This document shows, in pieces, positions 52,004-58,980 of a DNA stretch of 60,190 nt; position 1 is the first letter of the stretch; each line of letters starts with the position of its first letter. This stretch comes from an uncultured Lachnospiraceae bacterium (lineage in GTDB: Bacteria; Bacillota; Clostridia; Lachnospirales; Lachnospiraceae). The position numbers and the translations under genes are program-made. The DNA lies in contig CACYMQ010000012.1 in NCBI GenBank assembly GCA_902775555.1, positions 1-60,190 of the forward strand, given 5' to 3'. Under the pieces are notes generated by a model, which saw only the letters and a list, made by a program, of their open reading frames with translations, was not told the DNA's origin and did not search any database.

Positions 52004-53575
52004 TTATGGTATCGGAACATTGGTTGTCAGTTTATATATATCCCAGGTCTGTGTATCGTTCTTATAGCCATATATCATTTGTCCATCATATGTAAAAGAA
52101 TCATAGAGATCTTCAAGGATCATATTGCCGTTAAATACATCATATAACCCCTTCTTATACTCAGCATTTGCACTTTCGACAAGTCCGATGGGATAGGTTC
52201 CTGTGTTAGTTGCATTCGGATCAAGCTCCAATGAGTAGGATTGAGTATTCCATACAAAGAATTTCCCTGATTCATCCTTAGCAAGCAGTTTGTACCTTTC
52301 AGTACAATTATCACATACCTTTCCTTTCGCAGTATATACCGTATATTGTCCGTCAGGGTTTTCAACATGAAAATATCCGGGTATATGTGACGAGTAACCT
52401 TCTCCGGCTATGGAAGCAATCACATTTCCTTCCCGATCGATCAGAGCCAATTCACCACTTTGCTGTTTAACACAAAGAACCCCTGCGGAATCTGTATAAA
52501 CGAGATCATATTCATCCTTCGTTAATCGGTTGCCGGCATAATCAATTATGTAATATTTTTGGGTTTCACCATCAAAACATTGAAGCACACCTTCTCCGGT
52601 TAACGCGCTTATTATTTTGTCCGATTTATTTAGGATTTCCCCGGCATCGTTATAAACCGTATAAGTTCCGGTATCATCCTTTACAATAAATACATGACCA
52701 TCGGTTTCTCCGTTGTATGTATCGCAGGATACAATCGCCTTGCCGTTTTCATCATAAAGAGTCTTGGTCCTTGTTTCATCTACATAAGTGAAAGCGTTAC
52801 CAACTGCTTCCAACGCTGTTCGGTCAGCATATGTAATCTGAACATCCGGTACAAACCTTTTTTTAACCGTATCATACACCTTTGCATAACCTTTATATAA
52901 AGTATCGCCTGCCTCATATGCCATTGAAAAACTGTTGTCTGTACTGTAAATAAATGCCTCATCTTTATTATCTGTTTTTCCCGTTGTATAAATTACTTCA
53001 AGATATCTCCTGGCACTCTTATCAAGACAGTCAATCCAACAGATCACCGCTGCCTCATGTGGGATCAAAGTCTCTCCTGAGCCATTCATCAGACATGTTG
53101 TATTTATATCATCACCATCAGTTTTCCTGAAAGTATACAGATCTGCACCCAGGTATTCACTGTTGGAAAGAGTACCATCCGAAGGGTATAAATCCCCATT
53201 AGGAAGATAAACCTTAAATTGATTATTGGCGATGGTTTTTATTGCAAGTCCACCATATGTGTTAAGAATACTGCCGGCATCCGATATAGTCCCTGTTTTA
53301 GTTGCCGTATAATAATAGGCGGGCACTTCCGTTTTTACACTGGATGGATCAGTCGGTCCCGACTGTGTCTCACTTGTAGTTTCCTTTATATCATTTTCCG
53401 TTGTTTTGGCTTCAGTTGCCCCCTCAGCCGTGGTGCTTTCTGTTTTGAAAACTCCCGTAGTCGAAACTTCAAGTGAAGAAGCTGCACTGTTTGTTCCCTT
53501 TTCAGAGGAAGCCCCACAACCGGTGATGATAAATGCCATTGCTGTTATAATTGCAAGTCCGGTTCTTTTTTTCAT
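52004..53575 (-). CDS. Lipoprotein with propeller-like repeats, unknown function
   Basis: A 523-residue lipoprotein: signal peptide ending in the lipobox IITGC (Cys20), a Ser/Thr/Glu-rich linker (about 25-85), then a body of repeating beta-strand units (DLYTF, YTVYNDAGEIL, LALIDREGNVI, YTVYTAKGKV) like WG/KWG-type propellers. By eye the DNA is richer in A+T than the flanking galE and galT genes. AAAGGAGA lies upstream of the ATG. It may be a recent insertion into a galT-galE pair, or a sugar-related surface protein. Confidence 0.65.
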   Translation of the reverse strand: MKKRTGLAIITAMAFIITGCGASSEKGTNSAASSLEVSTTGVFKTESTTAEGATEAKTTENDIKETTSETQSGPTDPSSVKTEVPAYYYTATKTGTISDAGSILNTYGGLAIKTIANNQFKVYLPNGDLYPSDGTLSNSEYLGADLYTFRKTDGDDINTTCLMNGSGETLIPHEAAVICWIDCLDKSARRYLEVIYTTGKTDNKDEAFIYSTDNSFSMAYEAGDTLYKGYAKVYDTVKKRFVPDVQITYADRTALEAVGNAFTYVDETRTKTLYDENGKAIVSCDTYNGETDGHVFIVKDDTGTYTVYNDAGEILNKSDKIISALTGEGVLQCFDGETQKYYIIDYAGNRLTKDEYDLVYTDSAGVLCVKQQSGELALIDREGNVIASIAGEGYSSHIPGYFHVENPDGQYTVYTAKGKVCDNCTERYKLLAKDESGKFFVWNTQSYSLELDPNATNTGTYPIGLVESANAEYKKGLYDVFNGNMILEDLYDSFTYDGQMIYGYKNDTQTWDIYKLTTNVPIP

Positions 53576-53608
53576 TCATTTTCTCCTTTAGTTATGTATT
53601 TTGAAATG

Positions 53609-55114
53609 TTAAAGTGTTTCTGCAAATCTTAAGAATGCTTCCCGTCCTTCGGGAGAACGCTTATAGACACCGGCGTCTTCGAGAACTCCTACAAATACGT
53701 ATCCGACTTCCCTCATCAGGAGGGAATCTATCGTCTTCTCATCAAAATCTCCGTATTTTAAGCGAAGTCCCTCTGCCCAGCGGGCATGTGATTCCAATGT
53801 GGGTGTGGCATGCAGATCTCCTCCGGTCAGAAGAGCCTCTCTTAATTCCTGAAAGATCTCCGTCTTCAGTCTTGCCGGAAGGACCGCCAGCCCCATGACC
53901 TCGATCAGTCCGATATTCTCTTTCTTGATATGATGATAGGCAGGTCCGGGATGGAACAGCCCCAGGGGACGTTCTTCCGTCGTCCGGTTGTTTCGAAGGA
54001 CAAGATCCAGCTCGTAGACTGTGTTCCTGCAACGCGCGATAGGCGTGATGGTATTATGCGGAACTCCGGCCGTCTCAGACAGGATATTTGCTGAGGGATC
54101 GCTGTAGCTCCTCCAGTTCTGAAGGATATGATCCGCAAGCTCCACCAGTCTTGGGATATTCTTTGAACAGATACGGATCACTGACATGGGCCAGCGAAGT
54201 ATCCCGGCTTCCACATCCTCATATCCGGGGATCACGGTCCCGGTTTCGATGGGTGCCTCCGCCATGGGGAAGGTATAATGTCCGCCCTGATAATGATCAT
54301 GGGACAGGATGGAACCTCCCACAATGGGAAGATCCGCATTTGAACCCAGGATATAATGCGGGAACTGCTGCACGAAATCAAGCAGTTTCCGGAAGGTGTC
54401 CTTTTCGATCTTCATGGGGACATGCTGTTGATTCAGCAGGATACAGTGTTCGTTATAGTAGACATACGGAGAATACTGGAGTCCCCAGGAGGTTCCGTTT
54501 ACGGTAAGGGGGATGATCCTGTGATTCCCGCGTCCGGGATGGTCTGCACGTCCGGCATAGCCTTCATTTTCGGCACAGAGCAGGCATTTGGGATATCCGG
54601 TGCTCTTCGTTTTTCCGGCAGCTGCTATGGCCTTCGGATCCTTCTCCGGTTTGGACAGATTGATGGAAATGTCGATCTTTCCATATTCACAGTCCACCTT
54701 CCATCGAAGGTCCTTCTTTACCCGATAGGTTCGGATATAATCGGAAGCCCGGCTAAGGTCATAGTAATAATCCGTAGCTTCCTTCGGTGACTTCGCATAT
54801 TTCTCACGGAAGGTCTTTATCACCTCTGACGGTCTGGGAAGGAGGAGGTTCATGATCTCCGAATCGAAAAGATCGCGGAAGGTGACCGAGTCAACGCAAA
54901 GTCCCCGTTCCACCGCGATATCCAGAAGTTCCTTCAGGATCTTCTCCAGGTCTTCCCCGCAGTTTTCGTCATCTGTATCCGTTTGAAGGTATTCATCCTC
55001 TTTGAAGAGATGCAGCAACCGGTTTCTTATATAGATCCGGTCCTCTTTCTCAAATAATCCTTTATTTTCCCCGTAGTTTAACAGTTCCCGGATCCGGAAG
55101 CTGAGTTTATCCAT
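53609..55114 (-). CDS. galT: UDP-glucose-hexose-1-phosphate uridylyltransferase (Firmicutes type)
   Basis: A 501-residue GalT of the long Firmicutes class with the SHDHYQGG active-site motif (HxHxQ) near residue 273 and the KCLLCAENEGYAGR block. It exchanges UMP between UDP-glucose and galactose-1-phosphate. It is the Leloir partner of galE downstream, separated by the lipoprotein gene. AGGTGG precedes the ATG. Confidence 0.93.
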   Translation of the reverse strand: MDKLSFRIRELLNYGENKGLFEKEDRIYIRNRLLHLFKEDEYLQTDTDDENCGEDLEKILKELLDIAVERGLCVDSVTFRDLFDSEIMNLLLPRPSEVIKTFREKYAKSPKEATDYYYDLSRASDYIRTYRVKKDLRWKVDCEYGKIDISINLSKPEKDPKAIAAAGKTKSTGYPKCLLCAENEGYAGRADHPGRGNHRIIPLTVNGTSWGLQYSPYVYYNEHCILLNQQHVPMKIEKDTFRKLLDFVQQFPHYILGSNADLPIVGGSILSHDHYQGGHYTFPMAEAPIETGTVIPGYEDVEAGILRWPMSVIRICSKNIPRLVELADHILQNWRSYSDPSANILSETAGVPHNTITPIARCRNTVYELDLVLRNNRTTEERPLGLFHPGPAYHHIKKENIGLIEVMGLAVLPARLKTEIFQELREALLTGGDLHATPTLESHARWAEGLRLKYGDFDEKTIDSLLMREVGYVFVGVLEDAGVYKRSPEGREAFLRFAETL

Positions 55115-55133
55115 ATGCCACCTGCCTTTTCTC

Positions 55134-55361
55134 TCAATAAGTACGCTTGAAGTTCTTTATATCGGTTTCAAAATGTTCGATGAGTGAACGAAGTTCCGCC
55201 ATCTCCTTCGGTTTCAGTTCCCCGGAGGCATTGGCAGCTTCCGTCTCCTGTCTCAGCCGGTTCAGATTCTCGATGGCATTATCCTTATAATTATTGGCCA
55301 GATCCACCCGGATCTGACGTATCACAGATTCCAGTGACTTACGTTTCCTGCTTTGAAACAA
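55134..55361 (-). CDS. Small coiled-coil protein, unknown function
   Basis: A 75-residue, mostly helical, charged protein with no motif I recognise. The start is TTG at 55361, supported by GGAGGG eight bases upstream; an out-of-frame ATG there ends within ten codons. Its start overlaps the -35 box of the divergent tRNA promoter by none, but the two regulatory regions share the same bases. It precedes galT by 19 bp. Confidence 0.6.
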   Translation of the reverse strand: MFQSRKRKSLESVIRQIRVDLANNYKDNAIENLNRLRQETEAANASGELKPKEMAELRSLIEHFETDIKNFKRTY

Positions 55362-55390
55362 TTGACATTCCCTCCCGCCTATGATAAAAT
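55362..55390 (+). promoter_or_regulatory. Promoter of tRNA-Leu
   Basis: TTGACA (55362-55367) and TAAAAT (55385-55390) are 17 bp apart, ending 14 bp before the tRNA. It starts one base after the divergent small gene's start codon. Confidence 0.85.
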
Positions 55391-55404
55391 CCCTCGTGTG
55401 TCAG

Positions 55405-55488
55405 GCCGGCATGTCGGAACTGGCAGACGAGACAGACTCAAAATCTGTTACGGGCAACCGTGTGTGGGTTCGATTCCCACTGCCGGCA
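55405..55488 (+). tRNA. tRNA-Leu (anticodon CAA)
   Basis: An 84-base class II tRNA. Acceptor arms GCCGGCA and TGCCGGC pair fully, the anticodon stem is ACAGA/TCTGT with loop CTCAAAA (anticodon CAA), there is a long variable arm (ACGGGCAACCGT) and a T arm GTGGG-TTCGATT-CCCAC. CCA is not encoded after the discriminator A. It reads UUG leucine codons. It is the only + strand gene right of 12.7 kb. Confidence 0.95.
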
Positions 55489-55498
55489 CATATCCAAG

Positions 55499-55529
55499 GA
55501 GCATCCTATCAACATGGATGCTCTTTTTT
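55499..55529 (+). terminator. Terminator of tRNA-Leu
   Basis: GAGCATCC (55499-55506) and GGATGCTC (55516-55523) form an 8-bp stem with a 9-base loop, followed by six T. The T-run overlaps the sortase gene's stop region from the other strand. Confidence 0.85.
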
Positions 55530-56823
55530 ATTCCACTTTCCTTGCGACAACAACATAGCGTTTTCCTTCACTTGCTCCGCTGTCTTCGCAGGTTGACAGG
55601 GTGATCAGTTCATTGCCGTAGGAAGCAGTTGCAGGAATATTGTAAGTAGTAAGGGACTTTACATTATTCACAAAACTGTCGAATTCCTCCGCAGAATAAG
55701 CTTCAAAGAATTCATAATACCGGAAACCTTCCTCTCCCACATTCAGGACCTGCCCCGGAAATGCGGCGATCACCTCATAGACGGCATCCTTGTAGATCGT
55801 ATTAAAATGTATCAGTTTATGTGCCTGATAGAATTCTTCGTCCTTATATTTCAGAAGATCGGAGAACATGCTTCCGTCCTTCATATTATGCCCATAGATG
55901 ATCACATTGGTAGTGGGCTTCTCAGGATCGGATCTTGAAGCGATGAAAGGCGTTCCGGCAAGGGCATAATCTCCGTCGAAATTCTTTCTCAGGTACTTCT
56001 GCTCCTGATCAGGAGTGTACATGACGGGCAGATCCACATTTGTCCCTTCAATGGTGAGCCATCCCACGAAATCAGGATTCTTTTCGTAAAGATTCCGGAA
56101 TTTTCTCTGGATCTTCTTATCACCGACGGTGACATATTCCGGGACCTTCGCTCCGGAGGATGAGCCGGGTGAACTTCCGCCTCCCGTTTCACCGCCGGTC
56201 TCGCCGTTTTCCTCTATCATTTCCTTCAGACTGTGCACCAGTTCCTTGTTCTGCTTTGATTCGATGTAATACTTAATGAGATAGAATCCCGAACCCAGAA
56301 AGATCAGTACAAAAACCACAAGAAGAATATTCAGGATAAGATTCTTCTTCCTGCTTTTATCACCGCCGCGTCTTTGGGCGCCGGTCTTTTTCCGGACGTG
56401 GGGTGCGGTACGTACGTCGGGTGCGGTACGCACGCCGGATGCAGTACGGACGTCAGATGCAGTACGCACGTCGGATGCAGTACGGACGTCAGATGCAGTA
56501 CGCACGTCGGATGCAGTACGGACGTCGGATGCGGTGTGTGTTTCTGCGTTTTTTGATCCCCGGACAGAATCGTTTTCTGTCTTCCCGGAACTTTGCATGG
56601 CAGTTTTCCTGGCAATGATGCTTCCGGCAGAGACCCGGGAAGAACGGCTTGCTGATCCCGTCGGACGAAGCCCCATCGCCCCCTGCTCCGGTTCCTTTGG
56701 CGCGATTGGTTCCTTTGGCTCCCTGTACGTATGCCCGGAGGGTGGCGCCTTCTTCGCAGCTTCCTCTTCCTTTATGGCCCGGACACTTTCCAGGAGTTTG
56801 TCAATTTCCTCATCACTTAGCAT
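55528..56823 (-). CDS. Class B sortase with a long repeat-bearing cytoplasmic N-terminus
   Basis: A 431-residue sortase. Residues 1-160 are polar, cytoplasmic and include eight TASDVR-type 6-residue repeats (97-144). One membrane helix (about 161-185) follows, then a linker and the sortase domain with His312 (YGHNM), Cys412 (TLSTC) and Arg422. The catalytic triad is complete. Class B enzymes join sorting-signal proteins to the wall. I see no clear sorting-signal substrate in this window. AGGA lies upstream of the ATG. Confidence 0.88.
   Translation of the reverse strand: MLSDEEIDKLLESVRAIKEEEAAKKAPPSGHTYREPKEPIAPKEPEQGAMGLRPTGSASRSSRVSAGSIIARKTAMQSSGKTENDSVRGSKNAETHTASDVRTASDVRTASDVRTASDVRTASDVRTASGVRTAPDVRTAPHVRKKTGAQRRGGDKSRKKNLILNILLVVFVLIFLGSGFYLIKYYIESKQNKELVHSLKEMIEENGETGGETGGGSSPGSSSGAKVPEYVTVGDKKIQRKFRNLYEKNPDFVGWLTIEGTNVDLPVMYTPDQEQKYLRKNFDGDYALAGTPFIASRSDPEKPTTNVIIYGHNMKDGSMFSDLLKYKDEEFYQAHKLIHFNTIYKDAVYEVIAAFPGQVLNVGEEGFRYYEFFEAYSAEEFDSFVNNVKSLTTYNIPATASYGNELITLSTCEDSGASEGKRYVVVARKVE
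56392..56535 (-). repeat. Eight 18-bp tandem repeats in the sortase gene
   Basis: Eight contiguous 18-bp units encode TASDVR five times, then TASGVR, TAPDVR and TAPHVR. The near-identical units alternate at synonymous sites in pairs (GCAGTACGGACGTCAGAT and GCAGTACGCACGTCGGAT on +), so duplication probably took place in 36-bp steps. Confidence 0.9.
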
Positions 56824-56845
56824 GAATTTATCCTAACCTTTTTAT

Positions 56846-56861
56846 CGGATGATATCATCCG
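56846..56861. promoter_or_regulatory. 16-bp perfect palindrome upstream of the sortase gene
   Basis: CGGATGATATCATCCG is identical to its reverse complement and lies 22 bp before the sortase ATG. It may be an operator for a dimeric regulator. No promoter hexamers overlap it cleanly. Confidence 0.5.
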
Positions 56862-56874
56862 TACTATTCACATG

Positions 56875-56900
56875 GAAAGAGCCCGGAGATCCCGGGCTCT
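56875..56900 (-). terminator. Probable terminator of the NUDIX gene
   Basis: AGAGCCCGG (56878-56886) and CCGGGCTCT (56892-56900) form a 9-bp stem with a 5-base loop, two bases after the NUDIX stop. The T-run on the - strand is short (TTTCC), so efficiency is uncertain. Confidence 0.65.
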
Positions 56901-56902
56901 GA

Positions 56903-57355
56903 CTAAAAATACTTTTTGCTTCCCCAGAGATTTGCATTTCTAAGTGTAAGATACTCACTGTATGCCTGCTCCAGGATCTGCTTCTCATTCGGGAACTTTA
57001 ATAGGTGGTATGCTTCATGGTACTTGTAATAACCGGAATCACAGAAGTACTCTTCTCGCTGCGGCTTACTGAAATAACTGTCAGCCATCATCAGGTACCA
57101 ATGGACTTCCTTGTTGATCAGATCATTTGCGGCACTGAAGGAGTAATTGGTGCGTCCCACATATTTCATGATCTGCGCCGCTACTCCGGATTCCTCCTTG
57201 ACTTCACGAAGTGCCGTCTGATTATAATCCTCGCCCTCTTCAACGGTGCCCTTCGGTAATACCCAGCCTTCATACTTGTTTCTGTAATTCTTATACAGTA
57301 ACAGAATCTTCCCACGGAAGATGACCACACCACCACAGCTCGTTGCTTTTGTCAC
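56903..57355 (-). CDS. NUDIX hydrolase
   Basis: A 150-residue protein with a complete Nudix box, G-x5-E-x7-RE-x2-EE-x-G (GTVEEGEDYNQTALREVKEESG). The fold hydrolyses nucleoside diphosphates linked to another group; substrate unknown. Starts with GTG at 57355, with GGGAGG eight bases upstream, and has its own promoter (57400-57428). The C-terminal half is aromatic-rich (YFCDSGYYKYHEAYH), as in a Lachnospiraceae-type branch. Confidence 0.88.
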   Translation of the reverse strand: MTKATSCGGVVIFRGKILLLYKNYRNKYEGWVLPKGTVEEGEDYNQTALREVKEESGVAAQIMKYVGRTNYSFSAANDLINKEVHWYLMMADSYFSKPQREEYFCDSGYYKYHEAYHLLKFPNEKQILEQAYSEYLTLRNANLWGSKKYF

Positions 57356-57399
57356 GGCCGTGTCCTCCCTATTCGTATGGTGTGAATATACTTAAGAAA

Positions 57400-57428
57400 A
57401 TTATAGCAATACCGGGGCTTCAAATCAA
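57400..57428 (-). promoter_or_regulatory. Promoter of the NUDIX gene
   Basis: On the - strand TTGATT (57423-57428) and TATAAT (57400-57405) are 17 bp apart with TG one base before the -10. It lies between the PBP stop and the NUDIX start. Confidence 0.75.
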
Positions 57429-57435
57429 GGATTAT

Positions 57436-58980
57436 TTACGGATAATATGCCTCAAATACCGCACCTGCCACTTCGACTCCGGTGAGGCCGTCTTTATCGG
57501 AATCTTCGATCACGACACTGACTACGATGTCCGGATCCTCAGGATTGGAATATCCGACGAACCAGGAATTACAGTGCCCGGCCGAATCATACTCTGCCGT
57601 ACCGGTCTTCCCCACGATCTTGTGACGATAATTCGAGAATTTCCAGGAAGAGGTTCCATACTCCGCCGGTGCTTTAAGCAGTTCGGACAGCTTCCGGGCC
57701 TCATCCGCCGACATGATGGAAGACACGGTGGAACTGTCATATTTACGGATCTCGGAACCCGCCGTATTCTTGATGGAATCCACCAGATAAGGCTTCATAA
57801 GTACACCGCCGTTGGCGATAGCCGACATGATCATGGCATTATGCATCGGCGTGATCTGGGTATCACCCTGTCCGATCACCGTCTGGGGGATCTTCTCACG
57901 GCTTGAGGTGCCGTCCAGTACAAAACTGGACTTTGAACATCCTCCGTCGTAAGGGATCTCCTTGTTGAATAAAAGATCCTCTGTGGTTTTTCTGAGACCT
58001 GCCATATTGATCTCATTCATACCGATATTTGCGAAGCTTGTATTACAGGAATAACCGATGGAATGCTCCAGATCCACATTTCCGTGGCTCTTGTGGTTAT
58101 AGCAGATGATCTTTACATTTGCAAAGGAGTCCTCGCCGTCGCAGTCATAGTGATATTCGGAAATGTTCTTATGCTCCCGGATATATTCCAGAGCAGTGAC
58201 CACCTTAAATGTGGAGCCCGGGGCATAGAGACCATTGGTCGCCCGGTTCAGCAGAACCGTACTCTTCTCCCCTTCTTCCGTATGGATCTCTTCCCAGACC
58301 TGATCGATCTCGTTCGGATCGAACCCCGGTTTTGATACCATGGCCAGGATCCGGCCCGTATCCGGCTCAAGCACCACTACCGCTCCGTTATGCTTTTTCA
58401 TCGCCTTATATGCAGCGGTCTGCAGTTTGGAGTTCAGGGTCGTTACGATCGTGTCGCCATCCTTCTTCCTTCCTGCCAGATCATCCTTCACCTGGGTCAT
58501 GATATTCTCATGGGAAGTAAGAAGCTGGAAATTCATGGAAAGCTCGATCCCGGACCGTCCGTATTCATTATATCCGATCACATGGGCGAAGGTTTCGCCG
58601 TAAGGATACTGTCGGACTTCCTTCCCGTCCTTCATTACGGACTCAGCCAGGACAGCCCCGTCCGAACTGACGATGCTCCCCCGCTTTACCAGATCTGCCA
58701 TGGCATCCTGCCTGCGGTTTGCGGTATTCGCCACCACCTTTTCCGACTCGGCTGCAACGAAATAAATGATATATCCGAACATACAGAGGAAAAGCAGAAC
58801 GAAGGAATAGGTCAGGATCACGATCGGCCTGTTTTTTCTCTTATTCTTCTGTTCTCTTTTTTCTTTATGGTCCAGGAACTCTTGGAGTTCCGCCTCCGGA
58901 GTACCCGGCAGGGGCTGCATAGGCTGCGGCTGCATGGACTGCGGCTCGTAATTCTCTTTCCTCTGCTTCAATCGTTTCAC
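57436..58980 (-). CDS. Class B penicillin-binding protein (PbpA/FtsI-like)
   Basis: A 514-residue transpeptidase: a basic, Gln/Pro-rich cytoplasmic N-terminus (about 50 residues, with repeated MQPQP), one membrane helix (52-76), a small N-terminal domain and the transpeptidase core with SxxK (Ser256-Lys259), SxN (Ser311-Asn313) and KTG (Lys458). It follows the FtsW-like gene, the normal pairing of a SEDS protein with its PBP. The GTG start at 58980 (GGAAAAGAAGG upstream) makes it overlap the FtsW-like gene by 116 bp in another frame. Confidence 0.88.
   Translation of the reverse strand: MKRLKQRKENYEPQSMQPQPMQPLPGTPEAELQEFLDHKEKREQKNKRKNRPIVILTYSFVLLFLCMFGYIIYFVAAESEKVVANTANRRQDAMADLVKRGSIVSSDGAVLAESVMKDGKEVRQYPYGETFAHVIGYNEYGRSGIELSMNFQLLTSHENIMTQVKDDLAGRKKDGDTIVTTLNSKLQTAAYKAMKKHNGAVVVLEPDTGRILAMVSKPGFDPNEIDQVWEEIHTEEGEKSTVLLNRATNGLYAPGSTFKVVTALEYIREHKNISEYHYDCDGEDSFANVKIICYNHKSHGNVDLEHSIGYSCNTSFANIGMNEINMAGLRKTTEDLLFNKEIPYDGGCSKSSFVLDGTSSREKIPQTVIGQGDTQITPMHNAMIMSAIANGGVLMKPYLVDSIKNTAGSEIRKYDSSTVSSIMSADEARKLSELLKAPAEYGTSSWKFSNYRHKIVGKTGTAEYDSAGHCNSWFVGYSNPEDPDIVVSVVIEDSDKDGLTGVEVAGAVFEAYYP

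Noticed and set aside
56392-56535. Possible CRISPR array
   Set aside because: Units are contiguous 18-bp, in frame with a sortase and without spacers; the same holds for 17300-17515 and 49914-50021.
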